A stretch of 64,000 nt of DNA from Pectobacterium aroidearum (GTDB taxonomy: Bacteria > Pseudomonadota > Gammaproteobacteria > Enterobacterales > Enterobacteriaceae): the NCBI RefSeq assembly GCF_041228105.1, contig NZ_CP166097.1, positions 1,798,001-1,862,000 on the forward strand, given 5' to 3'. Below, piece after piece: positions 24,510 to 34,254 of the stretch (within the stretch, counting starts at the first letter, position 1; each line of letters opens with the position of its first letter). A model generated the notes under the pieces. The model ran no database searches. It was not told the DNA's origin and was given only the letters and a program-made list of their open reading frames with translations. A program made the position numbers and the translations under genes.

Positions 24510-25946
24510 TTATACCTTCTGAGCTAGTCGTTCAAAGCCAAGTAATACGGAAGGACTGAATGACTCGAACTGCCATGTTGGTAACTTTTTCCGGCCAGTA
24601 TTATAAGCGTTCATCAATTCATTAAGATCTGATAGTTTATCTATGCCTAAAACATATTTTGCCTTTTCAAAGTATGACTTTGATGAAGACCTTGCGAAAA
24701 CTTCAAATGCACTATGAAAATGACCAACATACAGTAAAGTGTCTGGAAACCAACTGGTATAAGAATCAGTTTGATGTATACCATTTCGCAGAAAAAGTAT
24801 AAAGTCAGCTTGCATTAAATAGCGAAATTCTATGCCAGAAGTCTTACTTCTTTGCTCAAGTAAATCCGCATGGATAGATAAACGCCTTAGCTCTAATCTA
24901 TTATTCCGATGTTCTAAAGAGCGTAAATACTCTCGAAAAACTTCGTATCCAACCATTGCATCCTTTCCATAATCATTTCTCCCTGCTATATAATACTGTT
25001 GTGTCAATAAAACGTTAACTTCTCTAAATCTTTCATACTTCGTTAAAATGGCAACCGCATATAGAAAAAGTTCATGAATGATAAATTTAAAATTATCAAA
25101 ATCCCACGTACTACAACTGCTTACATTTTCTGGTCTGCTCATGTATGGGATCAGGGCTTCAAAGAAACGATGTAATTTGAGAATATTTTCTTCTGTTGAT
25201 GCATATTGAGAGAGAGTAATGAATAATGTAATTGCTTCATTTCTGTATGGCGTGAATTTATCTATATTCTCAACAACTTGATCATCAAACTCACCTTCTT
25301 TTTCGGTAATTCTAAATCTCTCAAGGTTACTAACAAATGTAGATAAATACTCATCTAAGGCACCCGAAGCAAAAATTTTGTTTTCTTTGATAGCTGATAC
25401 GGCTCTTTTGTATATAGCAGTTGTTCCCAGAGATATACTATCTGATTCATCTAAAAATGAAGGGCGATTTCCTATCGCTGGTCTAGTATATAAGGGTTTG
25501 TCGTATATCCAGCGCAATAATTTATCAAAATTATCGGTATAGTTATCTGGTTCACTTAAATCAATATATATACGTGATTTGTAATAAGTGGGTAGAAATG
25601 CTTTTCCTTGTGAATCTTTTTCTGAAATAATTGCTACAAACTTCCCTTGCTCCTGATTTTCATAAACTTCACGTGAGATAATTTGGGTTTCTGTACCGAC
25701 ACCACCAGCTCGACCATCTGCCTTTGATGCGTAAATTTCATCGCATATAATTGCTACTTTGGTTATCTGGGGGTCTGTAACCATTTTTTCCATGAAGGCA
25801 ACCGAGTCATGGCCTTCTTTTAGATCCCATTTATCAAGAATTACATGGATACCAGATTCTGTTAGCTCATTAGCCAAATCAATTACCCATTGTTCATGGG
25901 TTGGGTTAGACCAACTATAAGAAATGAATAATTTGGGATTTTCCAT
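24510..25946 (-). CDS. SEFIR-domain (TIR-like) anti-phage protein
   Basis: 478 residues from the ATG at 25946, where MENPKLFISYSWSNPTHEQW begins a canonical SEFIR/TIR domain. An in-frame ATG at 26060 would add 38 residues with no domain. Residues 1-150 contain FISYSW, a LDKWDLKEGHD segment and the VAIICDEIYASK strand-loop; the remaining 320 residues are helical with no motif I can name. Bacterial SEFIR proteins act alone in anti-phage defence, with NAD+ depletion as the reported mechanism. It lies just upstream of, and in line with, the integrase 3' end. Confidence 0.83.
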   Translation of the reverse strand: MENPKLFISYSWSNPTHEQWVIDLANELTESGIHVILDKWDLKEGHDSVAFMEKMVTDPQITKVAIICDEIYASKADGRAGGVGTETQIISREVYENQEQGKFVAIISEKDSQGKAFLPTYYKSRIYIDLSEPDNYTDNFDKLLRWIYDKPLYTRPAIGNRPSFLDESDSISLGTTAIYKRAVSAIKENKIFASGALDEYLSTFVSNLERFRITEKEGEFDDQVVENIDKFTPYRNEAITLFITLSQYASTEENILKLHRFFEALIPYMSRPENVSSCSTWDFDNFKFIIHELFLYAVAILTKYERFREVNVLLTQQYYIAGRNDYGKDAMVGYEVFREYLRSLEHRNNRLELRRLSIHADLLEQRSKTSGIEFRYLMQADFILFLRNGIHQTDSYTSWFPDTLLYVGHFHSAFEVFARSSSKSYFEKAKYVLGIDKLSDLNELMNAYNTGRKKLPTWQFESFSPSVLLGFERLAQKV

Positions 25947-26079
25947 TTGTGCGTAAATCCTTAATGAGTGGATAACTTTGCCGTTAGTGTGCTGTGAGTT
26001 GTAACGGTTGATATCATGAGCCTTTCTTGATAATAACATTAACAGATTTTTATCAGTCATCCATGACCTTAGCTAAAAT

Positions 26080-27357
26080 TTATCCCTTCTGCCCAAACTC
26101 AAACGGCCTAACCATCCCGTTGCTGTTAGCATCCAGAAAATCAGCCCACCATTGCAGCATTAGGCGGCGTTGTTCAAGGTGTTTGGCCTTGTGAGTGTAG
26201 GCAGCGCGAACGTTGTTCTTTTCCATGTGGCTCATCTGAAGTTCAACCACATCTTCAGGCCAGATACCCGATTCGATTAGTGCGCTACACGCCAGCGTTC
26301 GGAAACCATGACCGCATAGATCGATTTTGGTGTCATAGCCCATTTTGCGCAGTGCCTTGTTGATGGTGTTTTCACTCATAGGCTTCATCGCATCATAACA
26401 GCCAGTCAGGATAAAGCCGTCATCACCGTTAACATCATAGGTGAGGTCTTTAAGCTCTTCCAAAATTGCCAGTGCTTGATCGCATAGAGAAACATAATGT
26501 TTCCTGCGCATTTTTGCACCACGGCCTGAATGCTTGATCCCTTCAATGGATTGACGTTGTTCAGGGATAACCCATAAAGCACTTTTGAAATCGATCTCTG
26601 ACCAACGGGCAAAGCGGAGTTCACTGGAACGGACAAAAATCAGCAAATTGAGTTTTATCGCCAATTGGGTCAGTCTGCTACGGCCTCTATAAGATTCAAT
26701 ACGTTCCAGTAGGACTGGTATCTCTTCAAGTTCGATAGCGGGGCGGTGTTCGGTCTGGGGCTTCTGAACCGCGCCTTCTAAATCATAGGCAGGATTGAAA
26801 CGGATCATCTTTTGCTGGACGGCATAACGCATGATGGCTGTGGCGTACTGTTTCACCCGCATAGCGATTTCCAGATAACCCAGCTTCTCTATCTTTTTGA
26901 TGGGAACCAGTAGGTCGCCTGTATCCAGTTCAGCAATATCTTTTTCACCAATGTCAGGGAACAGATAGGTTTCCAGTCGTGTCCAGACCGAACGCTGATA
27001 ATCTTCCGACCATTTGGTTTTGGTGGCAAACCAGCTTTTGGCAACCGTTTTGAAAGCGCGGGTGTTGTTACGCCGCTCTTGAACGATTTTGTTGTCAGCC
27101 TGTTTTTTGGCGCTGGGGTCGATTCCCGCCGCTAACAGCTTTTTTGCTTCATCTCGTCGTTGTCTGGCATCAGCCAGAGAAACAGCAGGGTAGACGCCGA
27201 TGGAAAACACCTTCTGTTTCCCTTCAAAGCGATAGCCTAACTGCCAGTATTTGGAACCGTTGGGATGTACCAGCAAGTAGAGGCCGAACCCGTCAGTGAG
27301 CTTAACCACCTTTTCTGACGGCTTGGCATTTTTTACTTTAGTATCAGTAAGTGACAT
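26080..27357 (-). CDS. int: P4-type tyrosine integrase
   Basis: 425 residues from the ATG at 27357 (MSLTDTKVKNAKPSEK, with GGAGGGAG upstream); an earlier ATG at 27423 is less likely. N-terminal DUF4102-type arm-binding domain (DGFGLYLLVHPNGSKYWQLG), SAM-like core-binding domain about 105-200, and a catalytic domain with R in SSELRFARW, H-x-x-R in GHGFRTLACSAL and the tyrosine in RAAYTHKAKHLEQRR. It is transcribed away from the att core 180 bases upstream (27536-27552). A relic of a closely similar 3' end is at 40623-40725. Confidence 0.93.
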   Translation of the reverse strand: MSLTDTKVKNAKPSEKVVKLTDGFGLYLLVHPNGSKYWQLGYRFEGKQKVFSIGVYPAVSLADARQRRDEAKKLLAAGIDPSAKKQADNKIVQERRNNTRAFKTVAKSWFATKTKWSEDYQRSVWTRLETYLFPDIGEKDIAELDTGDLLVPIKKIEKLGYLEIAMRVKQYATAIMRYAVQQKMIRFNPAYDLEGAVQKPQTEHRPAIELEEIPVLLERIESYRGRSRLTQLAIKLNLLIFVRSSELRFARWSEIDFKSALWVIPEQRQSIEGIKHSGRGAKMRRKHYVSLCDQALAILEELKDLTYDVNGDDGFILTGCYDAMKPMSENTINKALRKMGYDTKIDLCGHGFRTLACSALIESGIWPEDVVELQMSHMEKNNVRAAYTHKAKHLEQRRLMLQWWADFLDANSNGMVRPFEFGQKG

Positions 27358-27535
27358 GACGGCTCCCTCCGATTGCTGGTAAAAACGAAATCGAACCAGC
27401 TTTACCAGTATTTTTACCAGCAAAAGGGTATGGCTTCGAGTGTTTTTGAGTGAACGAGGGCGAACCTGAAGAAGGGGATAACCAATTGATAAAAAGCAAA
27501 AAAGCAGACGTCAGTGAACGTCTACTTTCTTTAAA

Positions 27536-27552
27536 TTGGCTCCTCTGACTGG
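27536..27552 (-). other. att: asn-tRNA attachment core (att)
   Basis: On the minus strand this reads CCAGTCAGAGGAGCCAA, the 3' end of enterobacterial tRNA-Asn and, as I recall it, the exact 17-bp core of the Yersinia HPI att sites. The next bases (GATCG) depart from tRNA-Asn, and no tRNA body follows on the right, so this is an att copy without the gene. The rest of 27358-28047 holds no gene I can support. Confidence 0.75.
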
Positions 27553-28047
27553 GATCGCCTTTGCCAGTAACTGGCTAATAATTAAGCTAAACCTGAATTC
27601 ACTTTCTGTCAAGACCACCAGAATGACCACCAGTAGTTGTGGGTTATATAAATTTTGTTTGAGCAATCCACGGCATATGATGATCGTTATTATGGTGTTC
27701 CCTGAAAAGGAAGAACAGTTAGAGAGGGCAACGACGAGACTATCCTAATGGAACTGACTCTAAAGAGGTCTAACTGTCTGCTCGTTCCAAAAGTAACAAT
27801 ACGGTGATCAACGGCGACCTCGTCAACGGTGCCACACGTAGTGTCTAGAACTTTGGCGTACGTCTTAGCAGGGTGGTGGTCAAATTAATTTTCAATAATT
27901 TATTGATTTCTAATGGTAAGGTTATATTCTAGAGATGTGGTTCACGTAATGTGGTTTGCAATTCTGACTAGAGGATGTATGGGATGCCTGTCTTCTATGC
28001 TTCATTTTATAAAATGATATGTATTATATTTTGTTGGGGCAATATAA

Positions 28048-29091
28048 ATGGCTTCATCTAAAAGTGTATCTTTCAGGACTCACCTACTTTCTAATACATT
28101 AGATCTTATGGCTGAAATTGATCTTGAATGTAGCTTAACTTCTAAATTAATTTCAGGGATCGTATCTCAACTAGCCGCTTATACAGAAGAAGGGGTGCCA
28201 TTAAAACCTGCTGTTTTTATATGTAACTCAATTTCGGCTTTATTGCAAAGAGCTGGTGTGGGCGAGTATATCCCTCTTTCAGGTGATATTGCGAGTGATA
28301 CTGCTGGCCCTAAAATACTAAAGGCAGCGGCACCTCTTTGCCGCGATAACTGGAGAATATATATCGAACGCTCTAGCACAGGACAAACGTGCAAGTTCGG
28401 TGTTTTTTGTGGAAGTAGTGACCCTTCATCTTTAACTGTTGATGAGGTTGTATTAGATAGTTTTTCGCATGGTTTCCCTGTAATAAAAATTGCACAAAGC
28501 GCAGTCAATAAAGTTGAAGTCAGAACAAATTCAGGTAGCAAAATAGAGTTCCGCTTTAATAATGATAATGACATGTCAGAATTAAATTCTGAAGCTCATA
28601 TACATGGACTTGCAAATGCCATCTCGGCTAATTTGGGCGACGATTCTGAAATCTTCTCAAGCTTCGTTGAAAGATTGCTAAGTTCTGCTGTGAACAACAG
28701 CCATGGGACATTAATTGCAGTTATTTCTTCTGATACAGATATATTGCCAGTATCACTGCAAGATGCTGTTCTTCTGAGTCCTTCAATAAATCTCTTTGAT
28801 AAGGTCAAATTACATACTGACGAAGGGAAAACAGCGATCTCCGTAAGCAGATTACAAGCAGCAGCGGAATTAGTATCGGGATTTATTAACAGTGATGGCA
28901 TAACTATATTTAACAAATCGGGATGTGTTTTAGGATATCGAGCTTTTATTCGTAATGATGAAATGTCCAATATTTCTGGTGGGGCGAGAAGTCGCGCATT
29001 TGAATCGATGAAGCAACTTATTGGATCAGAATTATCAGCGGCCTTTTTTCGTTCTCAAGATGGGCGTACTGATCTTCATACTATATATTGA
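28048..29091 (+). CDS. diadenylate-cyclase (DAC)-like domain protein, probable nucleotide sensor or synthase
   Basis: 347 residues. The C-terminal about 130 residues follow the DisA/CdaA fold order: HGTLIAVISSDTDILP (first strand), a helix-loop ending in NSDGITIFNKSGCVLGYRAF (position of the catalytic DGA motif, here DGI), then GGARSRAFESM (position of the RHR motif, here RSR) and AAFFRSQDG (the 'V-S-E-E-x-G' strand). The altered DGA and RHR argue for a diverged or inactive, ligand-binding version. The N-terminal 210 residues form a domain I cannot name. It overlaps the region before a second gene (29103) and forms a two-gene unit. Confidence 0.6.
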   Translation: MASSKSVSFRTHLLSNTLDLMAEIDLECSLTSKLISGIVSQLAAYTEEGVPLKPAVFICNSISALLQRAGVGEYIPLSGDIASDTAGPKILKAAAPLCRDNWRIYIERSSTGQTCKFGVFCGSSDPSSLTVDEVVLDSFSHGFPVIKIAQSAVNKVEVRTNSGSKIEFRFNNDNDMSELNSEAHIHGLANAISANLGDDSEIFSSFVERLLSSAVNNSHGTLIAVISSDTDILPVSLQDAVLLSPSINLFDKVKLHTDEGKTAISVSRLQAAAELVSGFINSDGITIFNKSGCVLGYRAFIRNDEMSNISGGARSRAFESMKQLIGSELSAAFFRSQDGRTDLHTIY

Positions 29092-29102
29092 GGTTAGTGA
29101 AA

Positions 29103-30419
29103 ATGAGTAATTCCGTTGTTATTTGGCGTGAACCTATCGGAGCAATAGTCCCCAAAGCTGCCTCTACAGCTATTGATATTACTAGGGTTGCCCAGAATTT
29201 AAGCACCCGAGATCAAAAACAAATTGTAACTGCATTTAATTCTGATGCTTATGAGATGATGGCTGGATTTGTGCTTAATAAGGCATTATCACAGCTCAAA
29301 AGAGCCCTTGCTTCTCTTGGTATGGCATTTGTGGGGGAAATGCTTGGACGAGCAGATCTTACTGAAGATTCTGTACCGACCGTAAGCATCTCAAACTATG
29401 AAGCAATTACTCTAGCCCGAGAGTTAGGACTAATAAACTCTACTGACGCAACACGTTTAACTCAACATCTAGAGTTACTTGCTCATTTCGATAGTCTAAA
29501 TATAGAAGACTCAGAAGCAGAAGAAATGTCTAGGGAAGAGGCTCTCTCTTTTTTGAGAACATGCGTCAATGCTGTGCTAGGTAGAAATGGAAATATCGCT
29601 CCCGCAGAATTTATGGATTTTCGTTCAGAACTTGAAGGTCGTACGTTTAAAATATCTGATGCAGAAGTTGCTACGTTACAAGCAGCACCTTATTTTTTTA
29701 AAAAAACCACACTAAGTATTCTCCTTTCAGGAGTTAAATCTAAGACTGGGGCTCAGTTTGAACATACCTTAGGTAATATAGTAGTACTTGTGCCTTTTCT
29801 TTGGGAAAGTTTAAGAGATGCAGAGAAATGGTCGATCGGCCAATCTTATGCTGAAGCAGTGAATTCTGGTCATTCTCCGGCAGTTACTGCACTTAAAAAG
29901 GCATTAACGGCTACTCAAGGTTTTGATTTCGTACCTGAATCATTACGTTCCCAGACATTTGCAGCAGCGGCATCAAATGTTATTAGTGTTCATACCGAGA
30001 TGAATAATTTTTATAATGAACCAGCGGCAATAACCGCACTTGCAAAATTAGGAACAACTATACCATGGCCTGCTTTTCCAATCAGTATGTCTGCAATTTT
30101 AGCTGTTCGGTTAGGCAATAATTATGGGGTATCAACAGCAGCTCAGACTGATGCTATTAACTTGTTAGAACGTTTAACTGCCAATCAGTGGGAGTATTAT
30201 CTGAAGGAATGTTTACCAGGAGATGAGTTAATTCTACAAAAATTAGCATGGTATGGTAAACCTCAATCTAGGTGGGCTAATCTTGTAAAAGATTTTGACC
30301 TTGCATCAAAGAGTTTTAAAAATAGAAATCTAACTAAGTTACTAGATGCAAGTATCAAAGGTGATAGTGATGGGATAAGAGTATCCGCTGAAAAATTACT
30401 GTCGGATATGCGAAAATGA
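29103..30419 (+). CDS. partner protein of the DAC-like gene, helical, unknown
   Basis: 438 residues from the ATG at 29103, nine bases after GAGG; a TTG at 29088 is the alternative start. The gene begins 11 bases after the upstream stop, so co-translation is likely. The protein is almost all helical (LSQLKRALASLGMAFVGEML, EYEAITLARELGLINS-like repeats), with no signal peptide, membrane helix or catalytic motif that I see. Its close coupling suggests that it is the effector or scaffold of the system. A hairpin (AACCACGCC/GGTGTGGTT, about 30480-30500) follows. Confidence 0.55.
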   Translation: MSNSVVIWREPIGAIVPKAASTAIDITRVAQNLSTRDQKQIVTAFNSDAYEMMAGFVLNKALSQLKRALASLGMAFVGEMLGRADLTEDSVPTVSISNYEAITLARELGLINSTDATRLTQHLELLAHFDSLNIEDSEAEEMSREEALSFLRTCVNAVLGRNGNIAPAEFMDFRSELEGRTFKISDAEVATLQAAPYFFKKTTLSILLSGVKSKTGAQFEHTLGNIVVLVPFLWESLRDAEKWSIGQSYAEAVNSGHSPAVTALKKALTATQGFDFVPESLRSQTFAAAASNVISVHTEMNNFYNEPAAITALAKLGTTIPWPAFPISMSAILAVRLGNNYGVSTAAQTDAINLLERLTANQWEYYLKECLPGDELILQKLAWYGKPQSRWANLVKDFDLASKSFKNRNLTKLLDASIKGDSDGIRVSAEKLLSDMRK

Positions 30420-30667
30420 ACTTAGAAATATTTCTTAATTCAAGAATGTCATTATGGTATTTTATTAAAAATTAACCTGAAACCACGCCTTATGGGTGTG
30501 GTTGTAATATATTTTTAGTTTCATTGAATTCAAATGGAATACTCAAGGTTGCTTTGTGTAAGTGCGTTTTTATCATTTTTGATTTTATCAAGATATATAT
30601 ACAAGTATCTTGGTGCACTCCTCTATAACTCGCATGGTTAAATATAATTTAATTTAGGGCGTTATTT

Positions 30668-31933
30668 ATGAAGAACAACATAAGGTTTGATTTGTCAGAT
30701 TATTTAATTCATTTTTACCGTGATGTTAATTTAGATAGCGGTAGTCACATATTATTACCAGAGCATTGCGGATTTAACTGTAATCATCATAATACATTAA
30801 TTGATGCTAGGTATTTACTTCGTTTGGCATTGCGTAACAATAAATTATCGGCCTCGTGGTCTTATAGAAATAATATAAGAACTATTTATGGTTGCTCTCC
30901 CGCAATTTGTTATACGGACATGCCGATTTCTGCTTATCTGGAGTCGGGTTTTAATCGCATGAATAATAGGGAAAATATTGGGTTATATGCTCTTGTTTTT
31001 CCGAAAGATAAAATGTTTCAGGTTGGAGCAAGGCCAGTTATTTATGCTCTCGATTCCGATAATTCAATTTGTTTCGATTCTGATTTTGGCGATGAAAGAA
31101 TAATAAATACTGATGTTCTTCCTTTAATTGAGCAATATAGATATGTTACGTATGTTCCTAACCGCATTGACTGGACTCATGAAAGAGAATGGCGTTGGCC
31201 GTACCGCGGTGATACGGAATATTTAGATAAAATGATTAAGGAATTCGGTATCATAGATGACATTTCTAATATACCCGGGTTGGACTTTAGTAAAGTTGAT
31301 GTGGGAGGTGCGGGCGTAATTGTTCCTTATGCAAATGATGTCTCTATTATTTCCCATGATATTTTAACGCTTATTGATAGAGGGGTAATACATAAGAATT
31401 TCTTTAAATTTATAATAGCAATTGAAAATATAAGTTCATTTTCACAGATTTTAGAACCGTTAGAGTTGTCAAATCATATTAATAGTTGTGCTTTTGATTT
31501 TGATGGATATTTCAATTTTTCATCTGATGAAGTTAATCTTTATGTCAAACCACTATTAGATTATGTAGATGAACTATATAAAGACAAATATTTTCTAAGC
31601 AGTTCTTATCCCTACGAATATGGGAATTCATGGATCTGGGTTCAAGATAATCAATCTGCATTTGTTAGGGTATTACTTCAATCAGGTATAATCTCTGTTA
31701 ATAAGGAGGGGCGTTACTTGATAGATATTAAATTAAATGAAAAAGGCTGGTCCCTTCGCAAAAAGGAAGATTTTGCTAACCATGTTGCAGAATGGATAAA
31801 CAATAGGTTTGGGCTTCTTGCAACGTCATTTTCTGTTGCTGGTTCTCATGATTTCGATGAACTACCTTATTATGTTGATTCGTTAGACGAAGAACACCCA
31901 TTCTATAATGAAACAATTTCTGTCGATTGGTAA
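30668..31933 (+). CDS. hypothetical protein of an abortive-infection-like group
   Basis: 421 residues, preceded by TAGGGCG. Motifs that stand out: ICYTDMPISAYLESGFNR, then NIGLYALVFPKDKMF, and HEREWRWP near residue 170. The order 'C-x-T-D-x-P ... Y-x-x-x-F-x-K ... E-R-E-W-R' recalls DUF2971/AbiGi and DUF4427-type proteins, which include abortive infection factors. The C-terminal 200 residues are different and unassigned. Located inside a defence island as a single gene. Family placement is tentative. Confidence 0.5.
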   Translation: MKNNIRFDLSDYLIHFYRDVNLDSGSHILLPEHCGFNCNHHNTLIDARYLLRLALRNNKLSASWSYRNNIRTIYGCSPAICYTDMPISAYLESGFNRMNNRENIGLYALVFPKDKMFQVGARPVIYALDSDNSICFDSDFGDERIINTDVLPLIEQYRYVTYVPNRIDWTHEREWRWPYRGDTEYLDKMIKEFGIIDDISNIPGLDFSKVDVGGAGVIVPYANDVSIISHDILTLIDRGVIHKNFFKFIIAIENISSFSQILEPLELSNHINSCAFDFDGYFNFSSDEVNLYVKPLLDYVDELYKDKYFLSSSYPYEYGNSWIWVQDNQSAFVRVLLQSGIISVNKEGRYLIDIKLNEKGWSLRKKEDFANHVAEWINNRFGLLATSFSVAGSHDFDELPYYVDSLDEEHPFYNETISVDW

Positions 31934-32276
31934 TTCGAGGATTAAGTGGTGAGTTTAAATTTCCGGTTTTCACTTTTACTAGTGATATAAATTAAATTGA
32001 TATTCTAAATGATTAATGTCTTAGGGATTTATAGAATAGTAATTAAGTTACGAGTAGTGAAGTAAGTTCTCGCAGGGTTAAAATTGGGGAGCGATGCTAA
32101 TTTAAAGATAGATGAAAAAATCAACTCAAAGAGTTTCTAATAATAAATATATGAAAATGTTCATTAAATTAATATTTATAGAATTTTTTCGTGGTTTTCA
32201 TAAGCAAGGTAAACATGAGTTGTAATGAAAATGTAGTATTCAGGTTTTAGTTACTATCGGTCAGAGAGGTTTTGAT
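31934..32276. other. intergenic, no gene seen
   Basis: AT-rich spacer of about 340 bases between two rightward defence-type genes. Nothing recognisable apart from GAGAGG before the next ATG. Confidence 0.5.
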
Positions 32277-33047
32277 ATGAGTAAGTCTCATTTGAGATTT
32301 CAGGTTGATTCTCGTATTGCCACTTTATTAAGTCAGGAATATCCGTCCTCTGAACGTGCATTGAAGGAGCTTGTAGACAATGCATGGGATGCAGATGCAG
32401 AAGGTGTCACTATCCTGCTCCCTAAGCCACTCAGTGGCGACCCCATTGTCATTAAAGACAATGGCACTGGCATGACTGAAGAGGAATTGAGGCGACATTA
32501 TTTATTCATTGCAACTGACCGACGTTCACATCGCGGCGAACGAACCGCCTTAAAAAATCGATTGGTTAAAGGGCGAAAGGGTATAGGTAAGTTTGCTGGT
32601 TTGATGGCTGCATCAGTCATGACTCTTGAAACCCGAGCTCGTGGACGTGTGTGCCGCTTTATATTGCGTTTGGACGAGCTTTCGCAGGTAGATGATATTG
32701 AGAGGCTAAATATCGACTTGCACAGTGATTCATGTGATGTAAACCAGCATGGAACAACGATTACCCTGAGTGAACTGCATCAGGGCCTAAGTTTTCCTGA
32801 TGCTAATAAACTACGTCAAATCCTCCTACAGGATTACGGACGTCAAGACGATTTTTCCATCAATGTTAATGAAAAATACCTGGATGTTGATGATGTATCG
32901 GGTAATTACGCAGAATTTGAGACTGAACTCGCAAATGTTGGTAGTGTTAGACTGCGTTTTACTATCAGTGATGCTAAAGCTGGATTACGTCAGCCGGGTG
33001 TGACACTACGTGTCGATGGAAAGTCTGTTGGACGACCAAGATTCTTT
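32277..33047 (+). pseudogene. GHKL (Hsp90/MORC-like) ATPase gene, 5' part, truncated by IS
   Basis: 257 codons of an ATPase with the GHKL/Bergerat motifs in order: ALKELVDNAWDADAE (N-box), VIKDNGTGMTEEEL (G1) and KGRKGIGKFAGLMA (G2). The frame is cut at 33047 by an IS3-family element whose left end is at 33048; the reading frame then runs on for 29 codons of element DNA. Standalone GHKL ATPases of this kind (as in Zorya-, MORC- or paraphage-type systems) are found in defence islands. The 3' remnant is probably at 34255-34471. Confidence 0.82.
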
Positions 33048-33126
33048 TGTAAGCATCCCGGCAAAACGGCCCATTCACTTTTAGAGATCTTCCGACATAC
33101 TGATTATGTCACCTGTGGAGATAGCT

Positions 33127-33393
33127 ATGCGTAAGATCCGATTCACTGAGCACCAGATCATCGCCGTTCTGAAGTCTGTCGAAGCCGGGCGCACCGTCAA
33201 AGATGTGTGTCGCGAGGCCGCTATTTCCGAAGCCAGCTACTACAACTGGAAGGCGAAATATGGCGGGATGGAAGCCGCTGATATCAAAAAAATCAAAGAT
33301 CTTGAGGACGAGAATCGTCGTCTGAAGCAGATGTTTGCCGATCTGAGTCTGGAATGCCGGGCGCTGAGGGACGTTATCGAAAAAAAGCTCTAA
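33127..33393 (+). CDS. IS3-family transposase OrfA
   Basis: 88 residues from the ATG at 33127 (GGAGA upstream). Helix-turn-helix FTEHQIIAVLKSVEAGRTVK and AAISEASYYNWKAKYGG, followed by a leucine-zipper-like coil DLEDENRRLKQMFADLSLE. It ends near an A-run (GAAAAAAAGC at 33379-33388) at which a -1 ribosome shift makes the OrfAB transposase. The helix-turn-helix binds the terminal repeats. Confidence 0.93.
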   Translation: MRKIRFTEHQIIAVLKSVEAGRTVKDVCREAAISEASYYNWKAKYGGMEAADIKKIKDLEDENRRLKQMFADLSLECRALRDVIEKKL

Positions 33394-34238
33394 AACCAGC
33401 GATAAAGCGGGAGCTTGTCAGCTATCTGACTACACAATTTTCCATGAGCATCCGCCAGGCATGCAGGACAGTATCGCTGAGCAGGACGGTGTATTTTTAT
33501 CAGACCGATACCCGGCGTGATGAACCAGTGATCCTGGCGTTGACTGAACTGGCAGAACGCTATCCGCGCTACGGATTTAAGAAGCTTTTTCAGGTGCTTC
33601 GCAGGCAGGGACACGTCTGGAACCACAAGCGTATACACCGGATTTACTGCCTGCTGAAACTCAATTTTCGTCGTAAGGGAAAGCAACGCCTGCCGGTGCG
33701 CAATCCGGTTCCGCTGGCGACGCCGGAAGCACTCAATCAGAGCTGGTCGATTGATTTTATGCACGACGCGTTGACATGTGGTCGACGTTTTCGGACCTTC
33801 AACGTCGTGGATGATTTTAACCGCGAGGCTCTGGCCATCGAAATTGACCTGAATATCCCGGCGCAGCGGGTTGTGCGGGTGCTGGACAGGATAGTGGCAA
33901 ACCGTGGATATCCGGTGAAGATGCGGATGGATAACGGACCGGAGCTGATATCACTGACTCTGGCACAATGGGCTGAGGACCATGGCGTGATGCTGGAATT
34001 TATCAAGCCAGGCAAACCGACACAGAATGCCTTTATCGAACGCTTTAACCGGACGTACCGGACAGAAATCCTGGATTTTTATCTGTTCAGAACGCTGAAT
34101 GAAGCACGGGAAATTACAGAGCGCTGGCTGACGGAATACAACAGCGAGCGGCCTCATGAATCCCTGAATAACCTGACACCGGAAGAATACCGGCTGATGG
34201 CTGAAAAACCGGAAACCTCAAAAAGTGTGTGGAACTAA
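33354..34238 (+). CDS. IS3-family transposase OrfB (DDE integrase domain)
   Basis: Frame open from 33354, read as a -1 frameshift fusion from OrfA. It contains an HTH_21 segment (LTELAERYPRYGFKKLFQVL), then the catalytic triad: Asp in WSIDFMHDAL, Asp in RMDNGPE and Glu in NAFIERFNRTYR. The end TPEEYRLMAEKPETSKS is typical. Intact, so the element may still be active. Confidence 0.95.
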   Translation: MPGAEGRYRKKALKPAIKRELVSYLTTQFSMSIRQACRTVSLSRTVYFYQTDTRRDEPVILALTELAERYPRYGFKKLFQVLRRQGHVWNHKRIHRIYCLLKLNFRRKGKQRLPVRNPVPLATPEALNQSWSIDFMHDALTCGRRFRTFNVVDDFNREALAIEIDLNIPAQRVVRVLDRIVANRGYPVKMRMDNGPELISLTLAQWAEDHGVMLEFIKPGKPTQNAFIERFNRTYRTEILDFYLFRTLNEAREITERWLTEYNSERPHESLNNLTPEEYRLMAEKPETSKSVWN

Positions 34239-34254
34239 AATGGGTCTACTTACA

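Larger units (their letters stand above)
33048..34254 (+). mobile_element. IS3-family insertion sequence (IS407-like), 1207 bp
   Basis: Ends chosen from the terminal repeats TGTAAGCATCCC (33048) and, in complement, TGTAAGTAGACCC (34254). The length of 1207 bp is normal for the family. It carries orfA and orfB with an A-rich slippery site. Flanking tetramers (CTTT on the left, TGAT on the right) do not match, so the target duplication is missing. This suggests that DNA beside the insertion was deleted afterwards. Confidence 0.85.

Noticed and set aside
27536..27748. 70-codon rightward frame starting in the att core
   Set aside because: Starts inside the att core and has no similarity or ribosome site.
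27358..28047. Possible intact tRNA-Asn beside the att core
   Set aside because: Only the 3' terminal 17 bases are there; no cloverleaf can be drawn from the bases to the right.
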